Positions 1 through 11,319 of a stretch of DNA of 64,000 bases are shown here, piece by piece. Position numbers and translations under genes: made by a program. This stretch comes from Capsicum annuum. Lineage: Eukaryota; Streptophyta; Magnoliopsida; Solanales; Solanaceae. Location of the stretch: contig NC_061114.1 in NCBI RefSeq assembly GCF_002878395.1, positions 169,324,617 through 169,388,616 on the forward strand, given 5' to 3'. The first letter of the stretch is position 1; each line of letters starts with the position of its first letter. The notes under the pieces are model-generated. The model saw nothing but the letters and a program-made list of their open reading frames with translations, ran no database searches and had not been told where the DNA came from.

Positions 1-1308
1 AGAAACAATGAGTGATTTAAGTTCCTCGTTTAATGATATGACTAGTGATTCAGGTTTCTAATCCCATGAAATAATGAATGATTCGAGTTCCTCATCAATG
101 ACATGGCTAGTGATTGAAGTTCCTAGTTTGAAGAGATATCTTGAGGTTAGAATACCTCGTCTAATGACATGGCAAGTGATTTGAGTTCCTAGACCTGTGA
201 TATGACTAGCGATTCGAGTTCCTAGTTCAATGAAATGAAATAGCTAGTGATTTGAGTTCTTAGATCGGTGAAACAACTAGCGATTCGAGTTCCTAGTTTA
301 ATGAAATGGCAATGAGATTGGTCGAATGTGTCAACATGGTTGAATTGGTTGACTTGGTCAAATATGGTATGTTGGTTAAGTTAGTTTGGGGTTTGGATCC
401 CCGTGGATAATATAATAATGAAATTTAAGGTTTTAAAATTGGTAAGGTGGAAGATTGAAAGTTCTTTACTCCATATCTCTTGAATGAATGACTTTAGAAT
501 GCATGCTATTTCTTTTTCCTTTTATGGCATAATATGAACATGATGTGTATGTCTATGTGTATGAGTATGTGTTTAAGAATGTGATTAGAGTTGTATGCCT
601 AATAAGATTGGTTTGTACCTAAGTGTGAAATGTTGGAGTCCTACAGTTGATGACTCATGATTAAAGAGTGCGAGAATATTGTTAAGTCTTGATATCTCGT
701 TGACATGTTATATATATATATATATGTATCTATAAGTAAGGATAAATGTATGTTTGTGATTGAATATGATATATTGACTTGTTGTTGAATGATGATATTA
801 TTTTATCCTTATCCTTGTGTTATATGCTAGCGCTCCAACCGCTAACTGTCTCTGGACGCTATATCCCTATGTAACATAGGGGCCAGAACATCTTCTTCTT
901 CTATGCAGTGAACAGGTATAAGAGAGGATTCGTGCCTTTACCTTGAAGTGGTGAGCTTCCATACTTTAGAAGACCTACATTTCATAGTCATGTTACCATA
1001 TGTCATAGACTTGTATAGGATGGTACTTGGCTATTGTCGGGGGCTTGTCCCAACATATTTTCGACTTCGGTTTGGTAGAGGTTTTGCGGATAACAGTGGA
1101 CTTGGGCTTGTTGGCTAGACTGTTGGTATTAATGAAATATTTGATATTGTCTTTCTAGCATTACATTTCTGCTATCTTATTATATGGTTGGAATCCATCC
1201 AACCCTTATGGATAATTGTTGAAGACTAGGTTGGGTCATCGGGGCGACCTCCAGTTCATGTGAGCTCGAGGTTCCCATATGACATGGCCTGAAGTTTGGG
1301 TCATGTCA
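1..1308 (+). mobile_element. 3' part of an LTR (element G) inserted in pol of element F
   Basis: The stretch ends in gggtcatgtca at 1308. Its last 500 bp contain the same landmarks as the other chromovirus LTRs in the window: ttatcctt then ttatatgctagcg near 800, tatgcagtg near 903, gtggtgagcttccat near 948, and ggctattgtcgggggcttgt near 1030. From 1309 the sequence abruptly becomes integrase coding sequence of element F, so G sits inside F. The LTR start lies off the left edge of the window, so its length and target duplication cannot be seen. I assign 1-780 to the same LTR by position only. Confidence 0.7.
13..310 (+). repeat. Degenerate minisatellite, about 33 bp unit, roughly nine copies
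   Basis: The word gattcgagttcctagt recurs about every 33 bp, each time followed by a variant of taatgaaatgactagt. Copies begin near 15, 48, 80, 112, 145, 178, 211, 249 and 282. Units differ by substitutions and small indels, and one is lengthened by a few bases. It probably lies inside the LTR of element G. The word resembles, in reverse complement, the ggactcgaacc words repeated in the LTR of element C. Confidence 0.75.
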
Positions 1309-1737
1309 GTTAGAGTTTGAGGTTGGGGATAGGGTGTTCTTATAAGGTGTCTCCCATGAAGGGAATATCAATTTAGTAAGAATGGTAAGCTCAGTTCTTG
1401 GTATATCGGTCCTTATTTGGATTTTAAGATGGTTGGTAATGTTGCATATAAATTGGAGTACCCCTCTAGTTTGAGATCTATTTAACGGGTGTTTCATGTT
1501 TCTATATTGAAGAAGTGTGGGGGTGATCCATCACAAATAGAAGGATATTGGTATTTTGGATTTCTTGTCTTATGAGGAAGTCCTGGTTGAAATCTTGGAT
1601 TGGTAAGTTTGTTGATTACGGACCAAGGACATAGCTTTGGTAAAGGTTCTATAGAGGAACCACAAGGTTAAAGAGGCTACTTGGGAAGCTGAAGAGGACA
1701 TGAAGTCAAAGTATTCATTCTTGTTTCCTATCCTAAA
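1309..1737 (+). pseudogene. Integrase C-terminus plus chromodomain remnant of element F
   Basis: Three-frame reading gives LEFEVGDRVFL, then VSPMKG, then GKLSSWYIGPY, VAYKLEYPSSL, RVFHVSILKK and GGDPS. This is the standard order of the integrase C-terminal domain in plant chromoviruses. It is followed near 1570-1735 by EVLVEILD, LRTKDIALVKVL, RNHKVKEATWEAEEDM and KSKYSFLF, which is the chromodomain. Several frameshifts and stops (for example TAA near 1342 and TAA near 1487) make it non-functional. The integrase core that should precede it is cut off by the LTR of element G at 1308. In the family this domain follows the DDE core and helps target integration to heterochromatin. Confidence 0.85.
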
Positions 1738-1910
1738 AAATCATGCTCAAGGTATGTGTTGTTCTTAACATCTTTGTTTGTTGTCATTGTTAAAGGAAGA
1801 TTATGAATTTCGTGGTAATCTGTTTTGTATTTTAAAGGTAAGAGTAGGGATGTTTGGGGTTTAATCGTGCTAGTCACTACTTTGTCCCATCATTCGAGGA
1901 AAAATGATCC

Positions 1911-1922
1911 AAGTGGGGGAGA
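1911..1922 (+). other. Polypurine tract of element F
   Basis: The purine run aagtgggggagaa lies immediately before the LTR start at about 1924 and after the pol remnant. That is the place where plus-strand DNA synthesis is primed in gypsy elements. Nearby catcattcgag and gatcc match the cognate tract upstream of the 3' LTR of element A at 50976-51012. Confidence 0.7.
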
Positions 1923-1923
1923 A

Positions 1924-4284
1924 TTAAAATATCCTAGATTTTTGGCCCTTGGGAATTTCCTAAGCTTTGAGTTCACTACCTTGATTACGACAGGACTATT
2001 CGAGTCGTATGGTATCTTAATGGGTCAACTAACCTTAGAATGTCCAGTGGATGGTAGCTGGGTTTTCTATCTTGGTTTTGACTTTGTGGTGAGGAGTCAT
2101 TAAGGGTTGTGATGATTCATTAGGACAAACCTTAACCAAATCAGTAACTTAGTGGCTTGACTTGGCTCTGAGTATGAGTGGATCACTAGGAGTTGTGAGG
2201 GTAGGTTACGAGTCGTGAGGTAAAGTCATAGGTTGTCCAGTGTCTGACCTATTTTGGTATTGGGCTGGTCATGACCAGACCCTATGGGTCATAAGGCTAG
2301 GTTATGAGTGGGATCATGGAGTCATAAAGTGGACAGTGTATGGGTGTCCAACTCACTATCTAGGATAGCATTCAAGGCTACGAGATGTATGATATGGACG
2401 AGTTAATGGGTCAATTCGTAACCAAGGGAGACTTCTTATAGTTTTAAGTTGTGGGTATTTTGGACATTTTCCACTTTAATTCTCTTTGATACCATAACTT
2501 AAAACCTCCTTTGAGGCCTCATTTATACATCATTTCCAATAAAACACTCTAATTCTCTCTCAAACTCTCTGTTCAAGATAAGGTTAGGGTTTCCAAGTAA
2601 GTGGTCATCTAGGATTGTAAGGGTGCAATCTCTTCCAAATTTCTTAGTATTTCATGTATGTTAATCCTCCCTCATTGTTATTTTACTTAAAGCACATGTT
2701 TTAATATATGGATTTCTTGGTATTGTTATGGGTTTGCAATAAATGTTAGGGTTCTGAATTCTTATGGTTGAATAATGTTTTCCCATGGTTTAATTATGGT
2801 TTGCTTTGTCTTAAATGTGTTTTTAAACATGTGGGTGCATGGGAATGGTGGTGGAATTTAATAGGAGTAACTTTCTTGAATTGGTGACTTTTGAAGTGAT
2901 TATGACCCCAATCCTTTATTGTAACATTGGTTAGTAGTTATGAGAAAGATAGGAATTTGAATCAAGGGTACAATTGAATCCCCAAAGTATTTGTTTGACT
3001 TATTTCTTGAAACTAATGTATGGTATAAATAGTTAAATGGTAACAAATGGTTTTGAAAACCTCGTGGGGTACATGGAAATCCCCAAGTGATTATATAATG
3101 AAAACCTTGTGGTGTACATGGGAATCCCATAAGTGATTTTAATAATGGTGTCTGTGGGGTACATAGGAATACTCTAAGTATTGGCTATTAACATTTCTTG
3201 CAAGCTATAGCCAGTATGAAAATACCACTTAAAGTTCTTGAATAATTTACTCCTGGAATTGATGGTTTGGTTATGTGCTAAATGCTTTAATTGGGCGATA
3301 ATGAGGGTTGTGATAGCTAGCCATGAATGTGTGAGTCTGAATGACGGACACTGAAAACTCATGTTTGCCGACATAAGTGTTGGTCTTGGTGACCAAATGC
3401 TTGTGGAGTATATGGGAATCCCCAAGTCTATTGTTGTATATATGTATCAGGGAGGGCGAAGAGTACATGGGAATCCTCGGCCTTCTTGATACATCCAATT
3501 TGTGCGGCTACACTCACTAGGTCTCGTTCTGGGGGTAATACTGGATCCATACAGCCGGTGGGTGGATTTATGATGGTAAAGCTATACAATCCAGGTTAAG
3601 GTTTCAAATGCATGCTAAACCTTATTGCCTACCTGACACGATATATATATATGTGTGTATATATTCCATTGCATATGGTTATTTGATTTGGTTTTGAATT
3701 AATGACATTACTTTATCTTTATCCCTGAGTTACATGCTAACGTTCACTCCTCTAACCGTCTACGGGCATTGTATTCCCATGCGATGTAGGAACCGACCAT
3801 ACTTTCACTTCTCCTGCTCAGTGATTCGGTGATTCCGGGATAACTGTTGATTCAGTCTAAAGTGGTGAGCTTCCATACTCCGTAAGACCACATTTTCTAC
3901 TATGTACTTCTTTATATTATTTTTATTTCTTTTGTTTAGGTTTTGGCTATGGTCGGGGGCTTGTACCGACTAGATATCCTATGACTCTAGTTAGAGGCTT
4001 TGTTGGATTACTATGGTCATGGAAGGTGTTGGTATTAATGTTAGCATTGGTACTGGTATTGGCATTGGTATTGGTAATGGATGGTTAATTAGTTGTGGCT
4101 TTCATTTTTGATTTTAGACTTATTTTCATGTCTTTAATTTATTATTATCTTATTTTGTTATATGGTCAGAATTCACCCGACACGAGGTGTGGAGAGGTTA
4201 ATGGTTTGGGTATTGAGGGTGGTTTCCAGTTTTGGTTAGACTTTTGATACCCAAAAGGATTAGGCCCTAGTTCAGGTTGTGTCA
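1924..4284 (+). repeat. 3' LTR of element F, about 2.36 kb
   Basis: The start (ttaaaatatcctag, a decayed tgaaatacc) aligns with the minus-strand start of the E LTRs. The end is ggttgtgtca. Inside are arrays of cgagtcgta-like words (1990-2440), several copies of a word like gtacatgggaatcccc (3060-3480), a short (TA)n run near 3641-3652, and the common ggctatggtcgggggcttgt landmark at 3945. ORF-like stretches here carry no recognisable protein. Confidence 0.8.
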
Positions 4285-4653
4285 TAGTCATACTGGATCT
4301 GTATCCATTTAGACTTGATTTCCCCTATTATATCATCTTCATTATTGATTTTAACCCTATTTGGGTGTTTTGCCACAAGTTCCACTTAAATTTTCACCTT
4401 ATCACAATTTGGCGTCGTCTGATTTTTTGTTACAAAGTCAACAGTAAGTGGTTTCCCTACCGCTGATTCAATAGAGAAAACTGCATTCTTCACAAAAAAA
4501 ATTGGGGAAAGATCTAGTAATGAAATCTAAGCAACACCAATTGTAGTTTCAACCTCTGGCTCAAACCATGGATCCAATTTAAAGGTTCTCATCTTCCAAT
4601 ACATCTCCTTAGTTATTAAATAAAATACTATAATTGATACCATATAAACATAG
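4285..4653 (-). pseudogene. DUF4283-type retroelement ORF, second half (split by elements E and F)
   Basis: Read on the minus strand from 4653, the sequence continues the ORF whose first half is at 13761-14154. Recognisable stretches are WKMRTFKLDPWFEPEVET, TIGVA, FFVKNAVFSI, SAVGKPLTVDFVTKNQT and NRVKINNEDD. These match the conserved body of DUF4283 domains, which are common in plant non-LTR and other retroelement ORF1/gag-like proteins. That assignment is from family knowledge. The frame contains stops (after the LFNN stretch, a TAG where Trp is expected, and a TAA). It ends abruptly at 4285 where element F is inserted. The remainder, usually including a CCHC knuckle, must lie left of F and outside the window. 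Confidence 0.75.
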
Positions 4654-7146
4654 TGACACGACTAGGCTTTGTCGGAATAGGCATCCCAAGTCCATCCAGG
4701 ACGGGGGACCGCCCTCAAAACCCCACCCAACCATCCAACACATACCCTGAGTCAGCTGAATTTTGAACATACAACAAGATAGCATATAATTATCCAAGTC
4801 CAGACTCTGGGATAGATCTATAAGCGTAACCGACCCAAATGAGTTCAACCGTCCCAAACAACCCAATAGCCATAACCAAACCATAAACAAAAAGCAATAC
4901 AATAATCAAGCCAAGTTCCATAACATAACATAAGAGGATGGAATAGTGAGAAATTTCGTCCAACGATATTAGCCCCAATACCAATGCCAATACTAAGGCT
5001 GAAACCAATATCGATCTCACCACTGCCAACCCATAGTAGTTCCAAAAAAGTCTCTAGCCAAAAGAAAATTAATATCCAATTGGGACATTCCCCAAACCAT
5101 AGACAATACCAATATCCATAAATAAACCAAAGTATATAAAAATGTCAATAGCATGAAATAGAGCCTTCCGGAAAGATGAAAGCTCACCGCATCAATCCAA
5201 AAGCTGATCCCGAAATTTAATCACTATGAAGGAGGAGTAGAATAGATAGTTCCTCCATCACATGGGGATATAGCCACTCAAAGATGGGTTAGTGGGTGAA
5301 AGCTAGAATGAACTCAGGATAAGGATAAAATAATGTCATTCAGTAAAACCAAGTAAACCAACCATATGCATACAAACCATACATATATTTATATATATAA
5401 CCATGTCGGGAAAGGAAACCTAGTTTAGCATGCGTTTAAAACCATTAATCTAGGTATATGTAGCTTAACCATCTAAAACCACCCACGGGATATATGGGTC
5501 CAGTGTAACCCATCGAACGGGCCCCGATGCGTGTCGTCACATGAACCGGAGATACCATAAGAGTAGGGGATTCCCTAGTACCCTTTTCTCTCCATGATAC
5601 ATATGTACAGTGTACTTAGAGGATCCCTGTGTACCTTATGAGTATTATATGTGGTCGCCATGACCAACCTCTCATGTCGGCAAACCTGAGTTTCCAGTGT
5701 TTCTTCATTGAACTCCAACCTGCACGGTTAGCTATCACACCCCGCCGTTATTGCCCAATTAAAACTATTTCCAACCAACCAATCCATTATTCTATTTATT
5801 AACCAAGGATATTATTTGTGATATCGTCATACCGACTATAACTTGCAAGTATTATCCTTAGCCAAACCTTAAAAGGTTAAGGGATTCTCGTGTACCATTT
5901 ACCAAGTTAACTTGGGGAAGTCCCATGTACCCCACAAGTGTTCTGTTATTATGTTAGCTTAGGGGATTCTATTATACCCCACAAGGATGTTTATTAAACC
6001 CAAAATTCCATGTAACTATTCCAAACCATTTAAATCATTTAGAGTTCCATTACCAAGTTCAAACCACACAATAGTTCCATTAAAAATTCAATAATATAGT
6101 AAAAGCATTATCATAGGCATTTTATCAAACATGTTGGGGGCATAGTATTTCCAAAACAAAAACCACTTACCATGTGACCATTCACATGCAACCAATTATC
6201 CCAAACCACCCTCAAAGCATGTAATAACATAATTAAAATATAGGAAAACGATAACCAAGCATTTATAACCAAAACCCCAATACATATTTGAAAACCCCAA
6301 AACCATACAATAAATCATGCCATGAAAACATTGTATAAAACAATGACTTTAGTTAGAACTAACAATGAGGGAAGGAGTACATGCCTTAATTAAAAAGATA
6401 AAGGAGAGAAATTACCAACACAAGCCCCTAATTAATCCTTATGATAAAACCCAAGCTTCCTTTGCCCAAGAACATTCGAAAGGATTAGGGAGTGTATTCT
6501 AAGTGTTAATGAATAGAATAATAGGGCAAATAACCTCCCAAGTGAGTTTAAAGTTGTGGGGACTTATTTGGTTAAGTGGGGAAATGTCTAGATTCCCCTC
6601 ACTTAAACAGTATAAAAATCATGTCAGTGGGGTACGAATAACCATTCCAATCAAACCCTCCAATACGAGTGGTACCCATCACTCGTATCCTAGGTATGCC
6701 GCTTGGACCCAACACTATCTAAGGTACAACTAAACCAACCATGTTAAACCCAATTATACGACTAGTATCCTTGACCCGTAACCCTAGGAAAATAGAATCA
6801 CAATAGGTTTGAACACTGTACACTATACGAGTCCATGGTACGACTCGTACCTTGGCTTAAGGCTCATGGTGAGCCACTCAAACTCAGATCCAAGTTAGGA
6901 TACCAAGTCCAAGATTAAGTGAAGGAAAAACCCAAACCAAATGACCCGTATCCACCCATGTGACTCATACCAACCGAAGTCGTACCTATTCCAGAAACTG
7001 ATCCAATACACCAACAAACACTAGTCAGCATACAACCAAGGTATACAACTCATACCCCAGTAAATGATTGGTACCACCTGATCATCTATTCTCTAGAACC
7101 TAGATATCTGGAAAATTTCTAAGGTCCCCATACCCAGGGTATTTCA
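4654..7146 (-). repeat. 3' LTR of element E
   Basis: 2493 bp. The plus strand starts tgacacgactagg and ends gggtatttca. It aligns along its length with the second LTR at 11320-13755, for example the shared ccatcacatggggatatagcc block at 5256 and 11880. It holds an array of tacgact/cgagt words at 6595-7085, repeated ggggattcc/accccacaag words at 5880-5990, and a (TA)n run near 5384-5399. ORFs called on either strand here are not supported by any protein family. Confidence 0.9.
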
Positions 7147-7409
7147 GTCTCCACCACTAGGAACAGTCATCCCCGAATGACGGACAAGGTAGGTACAAAC
7201 ATACTTTACACCCCTTAGATGCCTCTACTGTTACCTTAATAAAGTTGTAAGGGATTCAAGTAGAGTTATTTGCATTATCAAATATCAACCCAACCTTTTA
7301 CCAAGTAAGAAAATAAAGATGCAAAGATATTTATCTTTCCCTTAGAAGTTTGAAAACAAAAGTATGTTTCAGAAACATACATTCCGCACGAATCCCAGGA
7401 GCAAAAACA

Positions 7410-8860
7410 AATGCAAATACTTGGTCTTCATGTCCTCTTCCGCTTCCCATGTAGCCTCTTCCACCTTGTGGTTCTGTTATAGAACCTTAATCGATGCCAC
7501 ATCCTTGGTCCGTAACTGACAAACCTAAATATCTAATATCTTAACCACGACCTCTTTATAAGACAAAGAATTTGAAATACCCAAACCCTCCAAAGGAACC
7601 ACAAAAGAAGGATCACCAAAACACTTCCTCAACATAGACACATGAAATACTGGGTGAGTGGAGCTCAAGCTAGAAGGCAACTCCAATTGATACACCATAT
7701 TAGCAACCCTCCGTAAAACCACATAAGGACCAATAAACCAGGGATCAAGCTTCTCCTTTTTACAAAACCGTATTACTTCCTTCATAGGAGATACCCTTAG
7801 GAAAACCTTATCCCGAACCTCAAACTCATAGTCTCTATGCCTTACATCTGCATAGGACTTTTGGCAACTTTGGGCAGCCTTAAGCCCATCTCGAATCACC
7901 TTCACCTTTTCCATAGCTTGATAGATCAAATCCAGACTAAACATATCCCTGTCTCCGATGTCGAACCATCTAAATGGAAATATACACCTCCTACCATACA
8001 ATGCTTTAAAAGGGGCAATTTCAATACTAGAATAGTAACTATTACTACAAGCAAACTCTATAAGTGGTATATGCTCATCCAGATTATCACCATTGACAAT
8101 CACACATGCTCGAAGCTTATCCTCCAATGTCTAAATAGTCTTTTCTGCTTGTGCATCCGTCTACAGATTAAAAACATTACTTAGACTCACCTTAGTGCCC
8201 AAACCTTTCTAAAAAGACCACAAAAACTGAGATAATAACTACCTATCACGATTAGAGATAATCAAAATTGGTACCCCATGCATCTTTACTATCTTATGAA
8301 GACATACCTCACACAATCCTCCGCAGAAAAGTTAGTCCTCACTAGCAAGAAGTAAGCAGACTTTATCATCCTAGCCACGATGACCCAAATCAAATCAAAT
8401 TGATTCCAAGACCAAGGAAGAATAGTAACAAAATCCATATTGATTACCTTAAATTTCCATTTGGGTAACTCAATTTCTTAATATAACCCTCCAGGACTCA
8501 TGTGGTCAACTTTGACTTGTTGGTACACTATGCACTTGGCTATAAAGTTAGCCAAATCCCTCTTTATACCATTCCACTAATACACCTCCTTGAGATTATG
8601 ATACATTTTTGTTGATACCAGGATGAACAACATAGCGCGACTCATGCACCTCTACCAATAACCCTTTCATGCAAACCATAGACATCAGGAACACACAACC
8701 TTCCTTGGTATCGTAAAGAACCATCACTACTGATCTCAAAGATAATCACCTTTTTCCCACCTACATCACTCTTGATCTTCAACAAGATAGGATCTAGCAT
8801 TTGCTTCTCCTTGATTTGCACACTGAGAAATGACCAAACCACTTCCTATACCAACACACC
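7410..8860 (-). pseudogene. Integrase and chromodomain remnant of element E
   Basis: Minus-strand reading gives the remains of the HHCC zinc region near 8500-8640 (LANFIAKCIVYQQVK, with the second zinc Cys replaced by Tyr). The start of the DDE core follows (INMDFVTILPW). Then comes an unbroken stretch, 7525-8127, containing EHIPLIEFACSNSYYSSI, APFKALYGRRC, FEVRDKVFLRVSPMK and HPVFHVSMLRKCFGDPS. The chromodomain at about 7410-7560 retains LRTKDVASIKVL and EEATWEAEEDMKTKYLHLF, with stops at two sites. The second catalytic Asp region (expected SDRGT) is no longer recognisable. The domain order is typical of chromoviruses. It is non-functional. Confidence 0.88.
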
Positions 8861-9690
8861 ACCATCCTCGTAGTCTAGAAGACAAACTCCAAGATTAGCT
8901 AATCAGTGAATATCCTTCACAACTCCTATTTCTTATTTTCCACATAAGCTAAACTCCCCATGGATAACCTACTAAGAGCATCAACAACCATATTAGCTTT
9001 ACCTGGGTGGTAGTGCAGACTCATATCATAGTCCTTGAGAAGATCCAACTATCTTCTTTGCCTGATATTTAGATCCTTCTGAGTGAACACATACTGTAGA
9101 CTCTTATGATAAGCAAAAATGTCCACGTGCACTATACATAAATAATGCCATCATATTTTCAAAGCAAAAACCCCTGCGAAAAGCTCCAAATCATGCATAG
9201 AATAATTCCTCTCATACACCTTTAACTTCCTAGAAGCATAGGCAATCATTTTCCTATGATGCATCAAAACACACCATGTCCTACCCGGGACCCATTACAA
9301 TAAACCACAAAGCTCTTATTACCCTTAAGCAATTTCAAAACCAGAGCCTAAGTTAGCTTAATTTTAAGGTTCTCAAAAATACCTCCACACCCTTCCAACC
9401 AAGAGAACTTTGCCTTCTTCTGAGAACTTAAATAGGGCAGCTATAGAAGTAAGCCCTTCCACAAACCTCCTATAATACCCAGCCAACCCCAAGAAGCTCT
9501 GAATGTCGGTTGGATTCGTGGGGCAAGTCCACCTTTTAAACACAACCACCTTTTGCAGATCTACCATGATCCTTCACTAGAAATAATAAGACCAAGAAAA
9601 TTTACAACATTCAACAAGAACTCACACTTGGAGAACTTTGCATATAACTGTTGTTCCTTAAAGGTTTGCAACACAATATGAAGGTGATTT
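8860..9690 (-). pseudogene. RT thumb/connection and RNase H remnant of element E
   Basis: Starting at the deletion junction near 9683, the minus strand reads HLHIVLQTFKEQQLYAKFSK, which is the RT thumb region. Next are NVVNFLGLIIS and PTDIQSFLGLAGYYRRFVEG in the 9373-9567 stretch. RNase H follows as scattered pieces ([14 protein letters not shown] near 9290, with Asn in place of the first catalytic Asp). The RT palm with the xxDD motif is absent. The sequence jumps to the thumb straight from protease, so roughly 1 kb has been deleted. Frameshifts and stops are frequent. Confidence 0.82.
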
Positions 9691-9800
9691 AATAGAAAAA
9701 GGATCCAAAATAACCTCAGGATCAAAACCTAAATACACAGCCACAAATAAGGTCACATAAGAGAGTGTGGACCCCAGATCAAGCAAGTAATACATGTTAC
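9690..9800 (-). pseudogene. Aspartic protease remnant of element E
   Basis: The minus strand reads YYLLDLGSTLSYVT followed by LFVAVYLGFDPEVILDPFSI. This is the retropepsin-like active-site region of chromoviruses. The usual D-S-G core reads D-L-G here, so the catalytic Asp is kept but its neighbour is changed. The frame is cut near 9690 by the deletion that also removed the RT palm. It lies between gag and pol remnants, as expected. Confidence 0.78.
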
Positions 9801-9999
9801 GAGAAAAGAGCTGTAACCAACTAGTCACGGCATCAGGAGATGCCTTAAACTCCTATCGAGATGCAAGATCATACAAACTATTTTGACTAGTACTGACACT
9901 AGAAAATAGGGCAGACGCCAAAGTAGTACCACTAGGTGCAGGAGCAGAAGATAAAGCAACCAGAGCTTTGACTATTCCTGAAGCACCCTTACTAACCAA

Positions 10000-11134
10000 A
10001 TAATTTTTAAGCATATGTCATGGTTGACCATATTTAAAACACCTGTCCCTTCTTTCATCACAAAATCCTCAATAAAGATGACCATTAAACTGACAAGAAG
10101 GAAATAAAGAATCCACCTATGTCCCTCTTTCCTGAGATTAGTCATACTGTGCCTGGAAATTATCACCACCCTGTTGAAACCTATCACCCGAAGGCTTTAG
10201 TTAAGGAGCACTAGCAGAAGAGAAGGACCTAGAAATCCCCACTTCTTCTTAGGCCACTTTTCGCTATCCCGATTACCTTGCTATTGCCCACCATCTTGTT
10301 TAGAAGACCTAAACTTCTTACTCTGCCTTTCCCAAAACTCTTACATATTTCATATTTTATTTCTCCCCCCGTTGTATTTGGACCACAAAGCTAGACATAT
10401 CCATATCCTTGATAACCAACTCAGTCTTGGTTTCAAGGATTAAATTTTGAGATAGCCTAGAAGTAATCTTTCTTATCCTTACCCTTATATCAAATACCAA
10501 TTTTAGAGTATATCTTGACAACTAATCAAATTTTGTGGAATAATCTTTGATTAACATTTTTCCTTATCTCAGATTGATGAATTCCTCAGCCTTCGCTTCT
10601 CTCAGCTCCTAAGGAAAGAAGTGATCCAAAAAAGTAATTGAGAAAGTATCCCATAAGGAAAACTCCTCAACATCACCTCTATCCCTATCCTACTTCTTAT
10701 ACCACTGGTACGCAACATCCTTGAGATGGTAAGCTGCAAAATTCACCCCTTCTAAGTTCGTGGCCTTCATCACCCTGAATATCTTCTTTATTAAATCAAA
10801 TAAACCCTGTGGATCCTCTACTTTTACACCAATAAAAGTAGGAGGATTTATCTTCATAAATTGGCCAACCCTTGTGTCCTCAATAGATGAAACACCAGAT
10901 GCATCCCACTCAACCTGAGTAGTAACCAACTGAGCAATAGTAGGAATCAATTGATGAAATTTCACATTCATCACCTTACCCTGAAGAGGACTAGTAGCAA
11001 CTAGTAAAACTCAAGAAATATCAGGGACTAGAACCCTAGACTGAGTATGGATCCCCTATGTCCCTTCTATATTGTTCCTAGATGGGATAAAAGAGTTTAC
11101 TTATGTTCTAGATCATCGAGGCATGATCTGAAAA
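10000..11134 (-). pseudogene. gag remnant of element E
   Basis: The presumed start codon is at 11134-11132 (MPR...), 165 bp after the primer binding site. The best-preserved piece is 10690-10974. It reads FMKINPPTFIGVKVEDPQGL, KIFRVMKATNLEGVNFAAYH and LKDVAYQWYKK, which is the retrotransposon gag (capsid-like) domain. Near 10000-10058 a broken CCHC knuckle reads CFKYGQP then H and NY, with the second and last Cys both replaced by Tyr. Stops and frameshifts occur throughout. Confidence 0.82.
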
Positions 11135-11299
11135 ACGAATAGACAAGGATTAAAGAAGATTCCAGGACTTGGACTCTAAGGTTGAAAATAGAATACCAAG
11201 AAAGTGAAACATTCCTAAATGCCTTATAGCCTCTCTCATATGAGTGTGGTGCACTACTTGACACGGCTTTATGGACTCCCAATTGACCGTGAACTTAAA

Positions 11300-11311
11300 G
11301 ATTTGATACTA
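11300..11311 (-). other. Primer binding site of element E (initiator tRNA-Met type, decayed)
   Basis: The minus-strand sequence is tagtatcaaatc, a two- to three-base variant of tggtatcagagc, the complement of the 3' end of plant initiator tRNA-Met. It lies 8 bp inside the 5' LTR, the normal place for reverse transcription priming. Confidence 0.75.
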
Positions 11312-11319
11312 ACTTAACA

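Larger units (their letters stand above)
1309..4284 (+). mobile_element. Element F: 3' end of a Ty3/gypsy chromovirus (Tekay/Del-like)
   Basis: This is the right end of a gypsy element: integrase C-terminus and chromodomain remnant, short untranslated stretch, polypurine tract and one LTR. The rest of the element lies to the left, beyond the inserted LTR of G and outside the window. On its right, F abuts a DUF4283-type ORF remnant at 4285, so F inserted into that ORF. The candidate target duplication is tagtc at 4285-4289, but the left copy cannot be seen. Clade assignment rests on the chromodomain position after integrase and the ggcattgg/chromodomain-LTR layout, and is an inference. Confidence 0.8.
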
